A DNA stretch of 64,000 bases from Salipaludibacillus agaradhaerens. GTDB taxonomy: Bacteria; Bacillota; Bacilli; Bacillales; Salisediminibacteriaceae. A program made the position numbers and the translations under genes. The stretch is from NCBI RefSeq assembly GCF_002019735.1, contig NZ_KV917378.1, positions 1,886,869-1,950,868 of the forward strand, in the 5' to 3' direction. Shown one piece after another: positions 9,089 through 17,736 of the stretch. Positions within the stretch are counted from its first letter, which is position 1; each line of letters opens with the position of its first letter. Under the pieces are notes generated by a model, which made no database searches, was not told the DNA's origin, and worked only from the letters and a program-made list of their open reading frames with translations.

Positions 9089-10051
9089 TTATCTAAATAA
9101 CGCTGTAAAGGTTTGCCGCCCCGCAATGCCGTCGACACGTAGTCTAAGTCTGTGTTGGTACGTCCTCACTGCATTTTCCGTAAGCGGGCCAAAAATACCA
9201 TCCACTGGACCTGGAGAAACACCTGAACCGTATAACATTGCTTGCAAAATCCACGTTATATTACCTCTCGCTCCTCGACCAACATTGACAACTGCTTGAC
9301 GTGTTTCAGGTCCCCAAATGCCATCCACCTGAATATTTCTATTAAACTGAACATTTAACTCCGTTTGGAAGCCTCGTAATAGTGCCCCTTTTGTCTCTGG
9401 ACCGAAAATATTATCTACGGCAATGGCTAAACCGTAACGCTCATTTAATGTCGCTTGCACTGACGCAATCGTGTCATTTGTCGGTTGATCACCATCAGAT
9501 CCATCTGATCCGTTTTCTTCTATATTTAATGCGTTCACAATCCCGGTTGCATGACCTTGTGCAATACGGTCTAAAAAGGCATCATCTCGCAATTTCTCGG
9601 CATCACTTTCATTATCAACAAACAAGTTTTCCGTTAAAAGAGCCGACATTGTTGTTTCTCTCAGTACTGCATAGTTAGCGCTTAACATACCTCTGTCAAC
9701 TACATCAATTTCATTGATAATAGCTTCGTGAATAACCTGTTGATACCTTATCGTTTGATCAGGCACCTCACCGTTCCAAATGTACGATTCAAATCCTTCA
9801 CCACCACTTGCATTGGTATGAATAGAAACAAAAAAGTCAGCATTCCAGCTATTCGCCATATCGGCCCTTTCTGATAGTGAAACGAAGCTGTCATCCTCTC
9901 GACTCATATTAATTTGAACACCTTGATACATGTTCAGTAATTCTCTTAACCTCATCGCAATATCAAGCACAATTTCCTTTTCTACTAAGCCATTCCCTGT
10001 TGCTCCACTGTCAGAACCACCATGACCGGGATCGATAAATATCCTTACCAT
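9089..10051 (-). CDS. N-acetylmuramoyl-L-alanine amidase with peptidoglycan-binding repeats
   Basis: 320 residues from the ATG at 10051, which has AAGGAGG in front. Residues 1-175 form an Amidase_3 zinc hydrolase: zinc ligands His in 'IDPGHGGSDSG', Glu in 'GLVEKE' and His in 'VSIHTNA', with a glutamate in 'LLTENLFVDN' as the probable catalytic residue. After a Gly/Asp/Ser linker, the C-terminal half (about 190-320) holds repeated PG_binding_1 motifs ('DNIFGPETKGALLRGFQ', 'DGIWGPETRQAV', 'DGIFGPLTENAVRTYQ'). It cleaves the bond between muramic acid and the stem peptide. There is no signal peptide, as in phage lysins and in the mother-cell lysis amidase CwlC. It is followed by a holin. Confidence 0.9.
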   Translation of the reverse strand: MVRIFIDPGHGGSDSGATGNGLVEKEIVLDIAMRLRELLNMYQGVQINMSREDDSFVSLSERADMANSWNADFFVSIHTNASGGEGFESYIWNGEVPDQTIRYQQVIHEAIINEIDVVDRGMLSANYAVLRETTMSALLTENLFVDNESDAEKLRDDAFLDRIAQGHATGIVNALNIEENGSDGSDGDQPTNDTIASVQATLNERYGLAIAVDNIFGPETKGALLRGFQTELNVQFNRNIQVDGIWGPETRQAVVNVGRGARGNITWILQAMLYGSGVSPGPVDGIFGPLTENAVRTYQHRLRLRVDGIAGRQTFTALFR

Positions 10052-10245
10052 GTGGTGAGCCTCCTTAAATGTCATTTTGTCGCTCACTATAGTTAATGCA
10101 CCGTCATTAAAAATGACAGGACAAGTGTCTTTAAGTAGAAACAAATAGGCGTGATCAAGTTGTTAGCATATTAAAAAACGCTTATCATAACGATAAACGT
10201 TTAAAATAAAGCTTTAGATACAACTTCTAACTCTCATATAGTCTT

Positions 10246-10410
10246 TTACGAGTTACCACCACTCACTTGTTTAATATCATATACATTTTTTTCTCGCTGT
10301 TTCTCTGCTAAAAAACAACGGACATCATGAGGTGTTAATCCTCTTTGACGTGCTTCTCTTATTAGCCTCTCCCATTCTCTATCCAAGGTAGAGTGTAACT
10401 TCTTTTCCAT
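10246..10410 (-). CDS. SinI-like anti-repressor peptide
   Basis: 54 residues if translation starts at the ATG preceded, 12 bases away, by AAAGGAGG; a longer 72-codon frame would bury that site. 'LDREWERLIREARQRGLTPHDVRCFLAEKQ' is a SinI domain: in B. subtilis SinI the same region ('LDQEWVELMVEAKEA...SPEEIRKYL') forms the helical hairpin that binds and titrates SinR, controlling biofilm matrix genes. No sinR lies next to it, unlike the usual sinI-sinR pair, so it would act on a repressor encoded elsewhere. The spacing to the start codon is longer than ideal. Confidence 0.75.
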   Translation of the reverse strand: MEKKLHSTLDREWERLIREARQRGLTPHDVRCFLAEKQREKNVYDIKQVSGGNS

Positions 10411-10954
10411 CTCTTCCTTAGACCTCCTTTCCCACGTTTGCCTAATAGGCGGTCCGGCGATCATAGATCATACAAGCAAATGACCCTTAGACCCGTAACT
10501 TTGCGTCCCTATCTTTAAACAGGTTTGCCTTTAACTAGTAGGAAGGTTTAATTTTAAAATATTGTCACAGCATTTGAGAATCAGCATGATGTGTAACTGT
10601 AATTTGAAGTATACCTAGTCAAGGTTAAATACAAGTTAAAAAACAGAAAAAAAGTAGTTCTTTTATCTATTTTTTTAGTGTCTATTCCCTTTTATAGTAA
10701 TTTCGACAATAAAAGATAAAGTATTACATTGCGTTTTTTTTCCGGAAGCCATGGTAACATAATTTCTATTTGTATAAGTCCTGAATGAATTTCACAATTC
10801 AAAATTCGAATCATGAAAGTGACCTTCACTTCAAACGGACGCTTTCCCGAGGGCTTGTCTTCAGCTAACTTTTGCTCGGTAAATCCTCGCAAAAGTGGAT
10901 CTTTAGACTGCACTTAATCCTCTGGGAGTCGCCGTCTTACATTTCAGTCACTTT

Positions 10955-11099
10955 TACCGTCCGTGAAGCTCCCAGCTCAAAATAGAGAAGAGAGGTAAAT
11001 CAATTTAGGCGGGAACTAACGGAGGCTAATGTCCTGATTGATTCATTTACCAATCAGTGGGAGAAGAACAAAAAACCCACTGATTGAAGGTTCGTTTTA
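10955..11099 (-). repeat. Dispersed structured intergenic repeat, copy B (full length)
   Basis: Reading leftwards: AAAACGAACC, then a hairpin with arms CAATCAGTGGG and CCCACTGATTG, then AATCAGGACATTAGC, CCGTTAG, a second imperfect hairpin (TCCCGCC...TTTTGAGCTGGGA), and finally TTCACGGACGG. It is the best-preserved copy of the first hairpin and runs opposite to most other copies. Confidence 0.8.
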
Positions 11100-11243
11100 T
11101 CATCCGCATATTAAATATTCGTGTTATTGCTTTAAAAACATCATTATGAAATCGACTCCGCTAAAAAATCTTGTAATTAAACTTGTAAAAGTAACTGCTT
11201 AAATCCATTACTATCAGGCAGTCTATAAAAGAAGTTCATATGA

Positions 11244-11372
11244 CAGGAATATGGAAGAGTCCCTGTAGGAAAAGCAGTAGATGAATGGCATTTCAGTATC
11301 TACTATCACGGATTTAAATTTTTAGCGTATTCGGATAATCGTGTAGAAGACCTTAAAATATTTTCTTTTTAA
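11244..11372 (+). pseudogene. Remnant reading frame, unknown
   Basis: A 42-codon stretch open between two stops, without a start codon, reads 'YGRVPVGKAVDEWHFSIYYHG...LAYSDNRVEDLKIFSF'. Its residue composition looks like real protein rather than random AT-rich DNA, and a hairpin follows it directly. I do not recognise a family. It is probably the 3' end of a decayed gene. Confidence 0.3.
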
Positions 11373-11382
11373 ATTAAAATAT

Positions 11383-11415
11383 AGGAACCTGACTGTTCAT
11401 AATCAACAGGTTCCT
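11383..11415. terminator. Hairpin between the remnant and the LysR gene
   Basis: Perfect 9-bp inverted repeat AGGAACCTG / CAGGTTCCT with a 15-base loop, 25 bases after the LysR stop. T-tracts are weak on both strands (TATTTTAA on the minus strand). Confidence 0.5.
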
Positions 11416-11439
11416 TATGCCTCAGGCTGATAAAATTGC

Positions 11440-12342
11440 TTAAAGTGAAGGTTGATTGTTTAGTTTGCGAAATTCGCTAAAATAATGATACACAAAATCT
11501 TGAAATTTACGTGCCGCAATGGACAAGTAGCGATCTTCGAGCCATGCTATTTGGTAGGTACGCTGACAAAATGGCTTATCAATATGCAAAAGGCGAAAAG
11601 GTACATTTTTATCTTCTATTAAAGTTTCTGGCAAAAAAGCAACACCAATACCGGTGCGAACGAAATGACTTATTGCAGAAAGTTCGTCAACTTCACAAAC
11701 TACATTTGGAGTAAAACCTTCTTTTTTACAAAAATCATCCGTCATTGCCCGAAACGGATTCCCATCTTTTATACTTATAAAAGCATCGTCAGATAACTCG
11801 CTCAGGTCAACACTATTCCGGTTAGCGAATCGGTGCGTGAAAGGAACAGCTAGTAATATTTCTTCAGTGAGAAAGGATTGCCCGCTTATTCCCTCCACTT
11901 CAAGTGGTGGAAAAGTAATGCAAAAATCGATATCGCCATTTCTTAGTTGTTTCACCTTTTCGTATGTTGAAGCTTGGCTGATTTGGAGTTTAATATCAGG
12001 ATGCTCCGATATGAAAGAGCCTATGAGGTCAGAAAAGCATTTATGAGTGGTTGTTGATAAATAAACACGCCCTCGTTCCATCCCCGCAAGATCCTCGACT
12101 TCTTGTCTCCCTTCATCAAGTGCTGAAAGTGCAATCTCCACTTTTTTCAAAAATACCTTTCCAAACGAATTGAGTCGGATATTCCTTCCCTTACGGTCAA
12201 ATAATGGTACACCCAAATCCTCTTCCAATCGGGCAATGGTTTTACTAAGAGCGGGTTGCGCAATGTGAATTTCTTGCGCCGCTTTTGTCATATGTTCTAA
12301 CCTGGCAACAATTCGAAAATATTGTAGTTGCAACAGTTCCAT
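11440..12342 (-). CDS. LysR-family transcriptional regulator
   Basis: 300 residues from the ATG preceded by AGGAGG. The N-terminal winged helix (1-60) shows the LysR pattern 'FRIVARLEHMTKAAQEIHIAQPALSKTIARLEEDLG..LFDRKGR'. Residues about 90-290 form the periplasmic-binding-like effector domain. It is transcribed away from a VOC protein and a quinone-oxidoreductase-like gene, the usual arrangement in which a LysR protein controls its divergent neighbours and itself. The effector is unknown. Confidence 0.9.
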   Translation of the reverse strand: MELLQLQYFRIVARLEHMTKAAQEIHIAQPALSKTIARLEEDLGVPLFDRKGRNIRLNSFGKVFLKKVEIALSALDEGRQEVEDLAGMERGRVYLSTTTHKCFSDLIGSFISEHPDIKLQISQASTYEKVKQLRNGDIDFCITFPPLEVEGISGQSFLTEEILLAVPFTHRFANRNSVDLSELSDDAFISIKDGNPFRAMTDDFCKKEGFTPNVVCEVDELSAISHFVRTGIGVAFLPETLIEDKNVPFRLLHIDKPFCQRTYQIAWLEDRYLSIAARKFQDFVYHYFSEFRKLNNQPSL

Positions 12343-12414
12343 TTGTGCTCCTCCTATTAATATACTCAAGGTTATATATTTATATAAATATATATATTTT
12401 AATTTATTTATTGT

Positions 12415-12428
12415 TTATCATAAGATAA
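12415..12428. promoter_or_regulatory. Candidate LysR-type binding dyad
   Basis: TTATC-ATAA-GATAA, an interrupted dyad in the very AT-rich divergent promoter region between the LysR gene and the VOC gene, about 50 bases before the latter. LysR proteins often use such ATC/GAT dyads, but AT-rich DNA produces them by chance. Confidence 0.3.
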
Positions 12429-12477
12429 TTATTACAAGATAACAACAGATTTTACTTGCAAGAAGGAGGTGTAATCG

Positions 12478-12816
12478 ATGAAACTAAACCACATGAATCT
12501 TACTGTCACTGACGTTAATGCTACTCGTAAATTTTTCGAAAAATATTTTAACGTTCAGACCAAAGGTAATCATAGCGATTCATTCGCTATAATGGTCGAT
12601 GAAGATGGATTTTTGCTCGCCTTAATGAAAGGTTCCAATGACAACTACCCCAAGTCTTTTCATATAGGTTTTGAACAGGAGAGCCAAGAGCATGTAAATG
12701 AAATCAATCAACGGTTAAAGGATGATGGTTATAATGTAAAACCGCCAAGAAGGACTCATCGTTGGACTTTCTATGTTAAAGCACCTGGTGGATTTACTGT
12801 TGAGGTTTTCAGCTGA
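12478..12816 (+). CDS. VOC (glyoxalase/bleomycin-resistance) family protein
   Basis: 112 residues with a strong site AGGAGGTG in front. One vicinal-oxygen-chelate module: 'MKLNHMNLTVTDVNATRKFFEKYF' (first beta-alpha-beta unit, His5 a likely metal ligand), then 'HIGFEQES' and the C-terminal 'FYVKAPGGFTVEVFS', whose last glutamate is a typical ligand. Members isomerise, cleave or bind small electrophiles, often as dimers. It is 51 bases ahead of an oxidoreductase on the same strand, so the two are likely co-transcribed and controlled by the divergent LysR protein. The substrate is unknown. Confidence 0.85.
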   Translation: MKLNHMNLTVTDVNATRKFFEKYFNVQTKGNHSDSFAIMVDEDGFLLALMKGSNDNYPKSFHIGFEQESQEHVNEINQRLKDDGYNVKPPRRTHRWTFYVKAPGGFTVEVFS

Positions 12817-12867
12817 CACAACAAACATTCAATAACTTTTTATAAGTTTGAAAAGGAGAGATGTTAT

Positions 12868-13785
12868 ATGCGAGCAGCAGCATTTTCTAGTTATGGGCCT
12901 CCGGAAGTGTTGCGAGTAATGGAATTTGATGACCCACAAGTTGGAGCAGGTCAAGTTCGAGTTCGGGTCAAAACTGCTGGCGTCCAACCGTTTGATTGTG
13001 CTGTACGCAGTAGTGGTTGGACACCACCGGGACTAAAGATCATTTTCCCACAGATTCTTGGCAACGAGTTCTCTGGAATTATCGATCATGTCGGGGAAGA
13101 TGTCACAGGCTTTAATATCGGCGATGAGGTGTTAGGCTGGGCGTTAATGACTTGTTATGCCGAATATGTAGTCGTAAGTATCGATCAGATTGTACAAAAG
13201 CCACAGGGTATGTCTTGGGAGCATGCTGGTGTTATAACAGCCTCTGGCCAAACCGCTCACACGGCATTACGTGAGCTAGAGGTTGGCAAAGGGGACACCG
13301 TATTGATTCACGCTGCAGCTGGTGGAGTTGGTACCTTCGCAATACAACTGGCACAAGCATGGGGAGCAGCAACAGTCATCGGCACCGCCAGCGAACGCAA
13401 TCACGATTACCTTCGTTCACTAGGTGCAATCCCTGTTACCTATGGAGAAGGACTTGTCGACAGAGTACGTTCACTCTCCCCGAAAGGTGTAGACGTTGCC
13501 TTTGATGCCGCTGGGGGTGATGCTTTGGAAGCCTCAGTGAAGCTTGTCGAAAACAAGAAGCGTATTGGCACAATTGTTGCGTTCGATCTCGTAGAGGAAC
13601 TTGGTGTTCGCCCTATACGAAGCGAACGTTCAACTGAACGCCTTTCTGAACTCGTTAACCTTTACATTCAAGGGAAGATAAACATACACATTAGAAATAC
13701 ATTCCCACTTGATGACGTTGTAAAGGCACATCGAGAAGTCGAAACTGGTCACGGTTACGGAAAAATTGTACTGACAATCGACTAG
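12868..13785 (+). CDS. Quinone-oxidoreductase-like MDR family NADPH enzyme
   Basis: 305 residues. An N-terminal GroES-like domain ('MRAAAFSSYGPPEVLRV', 'GNEFSGIIDHVGEDVTGFNIGDEVLG') is followed by a Rossmann domain with nucleotide motif 'AAAGGVGTFAIQLAQ'. The cysteine/histidine set for catalytic and structural zinc in true alcohol dehydrogenases is missing, which places it with zinc-free quinone or enone reductases. Start: AAAAGGAGAG in front of the ATG. It probably reduces electrophilic carbonyls or quinones and forms a unit with the preceding VOC gene. A terminator follows. Confidence 0.88.
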   Translation: MRAAAFSSYGPPEVLRVMEFDDPQVGAGQVRVRVKTAGVQPFDCAVRSSGWTPPGLKIIFPQILGNEFSGIIDHVGEDVTGFNIGDEVLGWALMTCYAEYVVVSIDQIVQKPQGMSWEHAGVITASGQTAHTALRELEVGKGDTVLIHAAAGGVGTFAIQLAQAWGAATVIGTASERNHDYLRSLGAIPVTYGEGLVDRVRSLSPKGVDVAFDAAGGDALEASVKLVENKKRIGTIVAFDLVEELGVRPIRSERSTERLSELVNLYIQGKINIHIRNTFPLDDVVKAHREVETGHGYGKIVLTID

Positions 13786-13822
13786 ATATGTTGTTAAACC
13801 GTATTTTTAGAGACTGATAACT

Positions 13823-13867
13823 GGAGGCTGTCCCCAAAAATTTACTTTTGGTGACAACCTCTTTTTC
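13823..13867 (+). terminator. Rho-independent terminator
   Basis: GAGGCTGTCCCCAAAA pairs with TTTTGGTGACAACCTC (two mismatches), followed by TTTTTC. The left arm also resembles IS terminal inverted repeats, and an IS remnant starts 70 bases on, so it may be the old element's left end. Confidence 0.75.
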
Positions 13868-13937
13868 ATTTCTCTTTAATCCTTAACAACTAAAGGTAAG
13901 GCGGATTAATTCAACTATCATGAAAGGAAAAAAATAA

Positions 13938-14822
13938 ATGATAACCAATATGCTCCACCTGCCAAACTTTATTATTCTTGATATGACAGAGAGTGAGAGT
14001 GATTACCGATTCTTAGTAGAGCAAGTCCTACACCACCCTCACACTGTCTGAAATGCGGTACCATTCCTAACTTGTATAAGCATGGTAAGAAAGAACAGTT
14101 ATTCGTTGACTTACCAATGCACGCAAAACGTGTGGGTATTTATGTCAAACGACAACGTTATAAGTGTCGAGAGTGCAATGGGACGTTCTTTGAGGATTTG
14201 CCAATACGAAAGACTAATCGTCAAAATGTGTCAGCCAAAGAGCGCAGGCAACTCATGAGGGTCCTATATGTGCTTCTTACAAGGCGTAAAGACCTTAACG
14301 ACTTCGATGATCAAATAAAACTACAAATATGGACTGATGTTTCCATTGCTGGGTCAAGCATACGAGTTAAAAGAGCAATTCTTTGAAATTTATGAGGCTG
14401 AATCAATCAATGATGCCTATAAACTTTACCAAAACTGGCTTTCAAATGTACCTAAAGAATTAATGGCTTATTTTGAGGATCTGATTAAGGCAATGAATAA
14501 TTGGGAAGAGGAGATATTCAACTATTTCAATTCACCCATTACAAACGCCTATACAGAATCCCTGAATCGTTTAATTAAGACAATGAACCATGTTGGTCGT
14601 GGTTATTCTTTCGAAGCCCTTAGAGCAAAAATTTTATTTACACGAGGCTATCGTAAAGTAAAAAAGAAAAAGAAATTCAAAGAAGTTGAAGTTACTTTCG
14701 GAAAAATGTTACCTGATCAATTCCCTAATTGGGGACAAACTGGCTATGAATGGGTGTTTGAAGAAATTTATGGTGCTGATTTTTCCACATTGATCAAGGC
14801 TATGGAAGAGGGCATCTTTTAA
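13938..14822 (+). pseudogene. ISL3-family transposase, internally deleted and frameshifted
   Basis: Three reading frames give parts of one ISL3 transposase. Frame 1 starts at 13938 ('MITNMLHLPNFIILDMTESESDYRF'). A frameshift near 14020 leads into the zinc-ribbon part ('CLKCGTIPNLYKHG', 'CRECNGTFFEDLPI'). After 'RRQLMR' the sequence jumps to the distal part ('RRKDLNDFDDQIKLQIWTDVFPLLGQAYELKEQFFEIY'), itself broken by a shift near 14340. The last frame has the C-terminal region 'PITNAYTESLNRLIKTMNHVGRGYSFEALRAKIL'. The middle of the catalytic domain with the two first acidic residues is missing (about 150 residues by comparison with full-length members), so the element is dead. Right terminal repeats were not found. 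Confidence 0.85.
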
Positions 14823-14835
14823 CCCTCTTTCCACA

Positions 14836-15594
14836 CTATTTTCCGATTACCCAATTTTTATTAAATTTATACCCAAACCCTCTGACCGTTTGAATATAGT
14901 CTGGTTTAGCAGGATTAGCTTCTATTTTTTTTCTTAAATTTCTAATATGAACTGTTACCGTTTTTAGATCCCCATGGTGTTCAACTCCCCAAATGTGATT
15001 ATAAATTTGTTCCGTACTAAAAACTTGGTTAGGATGCTTCATAAAAAATATTAATAGTTGAATTTCCTTAGCATAGAGTGCTATTTTTTCACCTTCCAAA
15101 AAAACTTGAAAACTTTTCATATCAATAGTTATCCTGCCTGCCTTAAGATACGCAATTTCACTATTCTCTAAGGCCCTTCTTCGTAGGTTTGCATTTATTC
15201 GTGCCTCTAGCTCCTCAAGGTCGTATGGCATTGTCAAATAATCATCGGCACCAGCGTTTAAACCTTCAATTTTATTCACGGATGTCTTTAAATGGCTAAC
15301 CATTATGATCGATACGTCTGAGCTTTCCCTAATCTTTTTGCATAAGTGTATACCTTCATGATGTGGTGAACGATCTTCTAATATAATAAGATGTGGGCTC
15401 TCATTAGCTATATAGCTAATGACTTCCCCCACATTTTCCAGCATGTTAACATGGTATCCGTTATTTCGTAAATAAGTAAATGTTTCCTCTCTTATGTAAA
15501 TATCATTTTCCACGATCAATAGTTTCTCTCTCGTCACCTCTGCCACCCTTTCTATGAAAGTCACCGATCTATATAGTGAACATCCGTGCGTCAA
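14836..15594 (-). CDS. OmpR-type response regulator with degenerate receiver
   Basis: 252 residues from the first ATG; a GTG at codon 20 ('VTREKLLIVEND'), preceded by AGGGTGG, fits the family's usual N-terminus better. Receiver about 22-140, winged helix about 155-248 with 'TEQIYNHIWG', 'TVTVHIRNLRKKIE' and 'TVRGFGYKF'. Key receiver positions are altered: the phospho-acceptor aspartate is glutamate (Glu73 in 'LIILEDRSP'), the invariant lysine before the proline is methionine (Met122 in 'LTMPYD'), and the acidic pair is Glu29-Asn30. The switch Thr is Ser100. The DNA-binding domain is normal. No histidine kinase is adjacent. It probably works without phosphorylation; Glu73 may lock an active-like state. 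Confidence 0.88.
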   Translation of the reverse strand: MTHGCSLYRSVTFIERVAEVTREKLLIVENDIYIREETFTYLRNNGYHVNMLENVGEVISYIANESPHLIILEDRSPHHEGIHLCKKIRESSDVSIIMVSHLKTSVNKIEGLNAGADDYLTMPYDLEELEARINANLRRRALENSEIAYLKAGRITIDMKSFQVFLEGEKIALYAKEIQLLIFFMKHPNQVFSTEQIYNHIWGVEHHGDLKTVTVHIRNLRKKIEANPAKPDYIQTVRGFGYKFNKNWVIGK

Positions 15595-15732
15595 TTATCC
15601 CTATTCATGCACTAGCTAGACGTCATACTTTCCGGCCGATATTTCAGAATATCTAGCTCCTATTTATTTCGGTAAAATACTTAGAAAATTTGAAAAGAAG
15701 CTTCTTCCTCTAATATCTGTTTACCCAATATG

Positions 15733-15760
15733 AAAAAAACAAGTGACTGTCCCAGTCACT
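15733..15760 (-). terminator. Small hairpin with T-run upstream of the response regulator
   Basis: AGTGACT / AGTCACT (15742-15748, 15754-15760) with a 5-base loop. On the minus strand it is followed by TTGTTTTTTT. It may be a second terminator of the ypjP-like gene or a leader hairpin. Confidence 0.5.
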
Positions 15761-15800
15761 AAATAAAAAAGTGATTCTACCTATGGATAAATGAACCCCA

Positions 15801-15838
15801 TATATAAAAAGAATGTGCTCATCAAGAGGCACATTCTT
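15801..15838 (-). terminator. Terminator of the ypjP-like gene
   Basis: Perfect 10-bp stem AAGAATGTGC / GCACATTCTT, 10-base loop, then TTTATAT on the minus strand, 3 bases after the stop codon. Confidence 0.85.
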
Positions 15839-15841
15839 GTC

Positions 15842-16474
15842 TTACGTCATCCATTTTGGCGGTGTATTTTTGTCCCAATAGATGTCGCCTAGATTATGAT
15901 GTTTTTCAAAATTATCTTCTCTCAAATGGTAATGAAAGTTAAACCAGTAGCCGTCTTTAGGCCGTAAATCTCTTCTAACATGGAACCTGACTACGTCTTC
16001 TTTTGACTGATTATCGTATATATTAAAAATTTTTTCCCCGTAGTATGAGGAAGTTTGCTCATCTATTTCTAAATAAGGATATTCTTCATCATCCAACTCA
16101 TCTAATAGACTAGTAATCACTTCTTCCATAGATGGGAATACTTCTAGTAAAATATCGTCCTCCACTTTGTGACTAATACGTGGCCCTAATTTATGTAACG
16201 TTTGCTCTTTGGCCAGTTCGGTAAATAGATGAACATAATTGTCACTCTTTTCAAGCTCGGAGAAGTCCACGTCTGAAAGACTTTCCTCATGGTCATTCTC
16301 CTGACCAATATCCGTTAAGAGCGACTCTTCTTTTTCAGCCGAACTATTCGTAGAAGAAAGGAGATCATCTGTTTCCTTCTCAGCATCGTTGCTCAGGTCA
16401 ACTGGTGGGATATAAAATCCCAAGGTAAAAATAGTCACTAAAACGGCAAATATTTTTTTTAGTCCTAGTTTCAT
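15842..16474 (-). CDS. YpjP-like protein
   Basis: 210 residues from the ATG at 16474 (AAGGGG in front). A hydrophobic N-terminal segment (about 4-24, 'KKIFAVLVTIFTLGFYIPP') suggests export or a membrane anchor. Then comes a low-complexity acidic/serine stretch (about 28-65), a conserved-looking region 'DILLEVFPSMEEVITSLLDEL', and the C-terminal 'FHYHLREDNFEKHHNLGDIYWDKNTPPKWMT'. The C-terminal signature resembles B. subtilis YpjP, whose function is unknown. Transcribed alone and closed by a terminator. Confidence 0.65.
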   Translation of the reverse strand: MKLGLKKIFAVLVTIFTLGFYIPPVDLSNDAEKETDDLLSSTNSSAEKEESLLTDIGQENDHEESLSDVDFSELEKSDNYVHLFTELAKEQTLHKLGPRISHKVEDDILLEVFPSMEEVITSLLDELDDEEYPYLEIDEQTSSYYGEKIFNIYDNQSKEDVVRFHVRRDLRPKDGYWFNFHYHLREDNFEKHHNLGDIYWDKNTPPKWMT

Positions 16475-16583
16475 AGGATACCCCTTCTTTGACATCAGAC
16501 CTATGGGCATTTCTCATGATCATCACTACAATGCTATTAACTATTATTTTATCATGTTTGTTTAAAAAGTCTATAAAAGGAAC

Positions 16584-16700
16584 CATTAATTAGTGGGATT
16601 TTTTATTTTTTATCCCGATTATTGGTAGTTAAGTCGACCAGGAATTGACCGCCCGTTAGCTCCCACGTCCAAATGCATTTACCTCTCTGGTTATCTCACT
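16584..16700 (+). repeat. Dispersed structured intergenic repeat, copy C (diverged)
   Basis: AATTAGTGGGAT and ATCCCGATTATT form the first hairpin. They are followed by GGTAGTT, a changed middle segment (CCAGGAATTGACCGCCCGTT), GCTCCCAC and TGGTTATCTCACT. The order of blocks matches the other copies although identity is lower. Confidence 0.5.
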
Positions 16701-16710
16701 TAAACTACTT

Positions 16711-16764
16711 ACAAAAATAGAGATTGATGCTAGTGGCGTTCATCCACATAACTATCAATCTCTA
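16711..16764 (-). terminator. Terminator of the app operon
   Basis: Minus strand: TAGAGATTGAT pairs with ATCAATCTCTA around a 25-base loop and is followed by TTTTTGT, about 30 bases after the appC stop. Confidence 0.75.
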
Positions 16765-16792
16765 AACATCTGAAAAATTATCGTTATAGTGA

Positions 16793-17722
16793 TTAAGACC
16801 TTATTTTAGGATCAAACGCATCTCTTAGTCCATCCCCTACGAAATTAATCGATAATACAGTAATGAATATCATTAAACCAGGGAATACAGGGTACCACCA
16901 AGCATCCCTCATAATCGTATAGTTCTGGGCTGATTGCAACATGTTTCCCCAACTTGGTGTTGGCGGCTGTACCCCTAGCCCTAAAAAGCTAAGAACAGAC
17001 TCAACGATAATTAAGTTACCCACACTCAATGTTGAAGCAACGATAATCGGACCAAGTGCATTAGGCAAAATGTGGTTAAAAATAATACGATTCGTTCTCA
17101 TACCTAACGTTTTGGCAGCCAATACATACTCTCTTTCACGCAAACTTAGAAATTCGCCTCGGACGAGTCTAGCTGTACTCATCCACCCTAATGAAGCTAA
17201 AAATATGATTAATAAGCTTACACTTGGACTGAAAAAAGCAATTAATAAAATAAGAAGAAAAATATTAGGGAATGAAATAAGAATATCAACGAGTCGCATA
17301 ATCAAATTATCTATCCGACCACCGAAATAACCGGCTAATGATCCCATAACAGTACCAATTATAGCGCCGCCAAGCATCGCTAAAAATCCAACAAGTAAGG
17401 AAACTCTCGCTCCGTATAATACACGGCTGAAAATATCTCGACCGAAGTCATCCGTCCCCATAATAAATTCCGTACTAGGAGGTGCCAGTCTGTTCAGCAA
17501 GTCCATTTCTACGTTACGAGGGTCTTGCGGTGCAATTAAAGGAGCGAAAACGGCCATCGTTACAATAATCAACAGCACGATCCCACCTACAACGGCTAAT
17601 TTATTCTTAAAGAACTTTTTCAAAATAATACGTGTCATTGTTTCTGGTTTTTTCTTTAATTTATGTTCTGCCGGGCCTTCCGGTGGTGTCATTGATGGCA
17701 TTTTAACTGGTTCTTGTTGCAT
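16793..17722 (-). CDS. appC: Oligopeptide ABC transporter permease
   Basis: 309 residues with AAGGAGG before the ATG. A cytoplasmic N-terminus of about 35 residues precedes a membrane helix, a periplasmic loop ('[29 protein letters not shown]', typical of the OppC/DppC family) and five further helices with the ATPase-contact (EAA) loop '[25 protein letters not shown]'. It forms the membrane channel with AppB. It is last in an app-like operon whose gene order D-F-A-B-C equals that of B. subtilis appDFABC. The gap to appB is 14 bases. Confidence 0.9.
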   Translation of the reverse strand: MQQEPVKMPSMTPPEGPAEHKLKKKPETMTRIILKKFFKNKLAVVGGIVLLIIVTMAVFAPLIAPQDPRNVEMDLLNRLAPPSTEFIMGTDDFGRDIFSRVLYGARVSLLVGFLAMLGGAIIGTVMGSLAGYFGGRIDNLIMRLVDILISFPNIFLLILLIAFFSPSVSLLIIFLASLGWMSTARLVRGEFLSLREREYVLAAKTLGMRTNRIIFNHILPNALGPIIVASTLSVGNLIIVESVLSFLGLGVQPPTPSWGNMLQSAQNYTIMRDAWWYPVFPGLMIFITVLSINFVGDGLRDAFDPKIRS

Positions 17723-17736
17723 ATGACCGTTCCTCC

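Larger units (their letters stand above)
10411..11439. other. Gene-poor region with a repeat copy and a coding remnant
   Basis: About 1 kb without an intact gene. A 73-codon minus-strand frame at 10692-10913 has no ribosome-binding site or recognisable protein; its right half contains GACAAGCCCTCGGGAAAGCG (minus strand), which looks like a conserved non-coding segment. Repeat copy B and a 42-codon remnant described separately lie further right, ending in a hairpin before the LysR gene. Confidence 0.5.

Noticed and set aside
8712-10051. Holin and amidase as evidence of a prophage
   Set aside because: No capsid, portal, terminase, integrase or attachment-site sequences occur in the flanks, so only a lysis cassette can be claimed.
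10692-10913. 73-codon minus-strand frame as a gene
   Set aside because: No ribosome-binding site, no recognisable domain, and a region that looks like non-coding repeat DNA.
16398-16586. Minus-strand 62-codon frame over the ypjP-like start
   Set aside because: Overlaps the real gene in another frame and has no ribosome-binding site.
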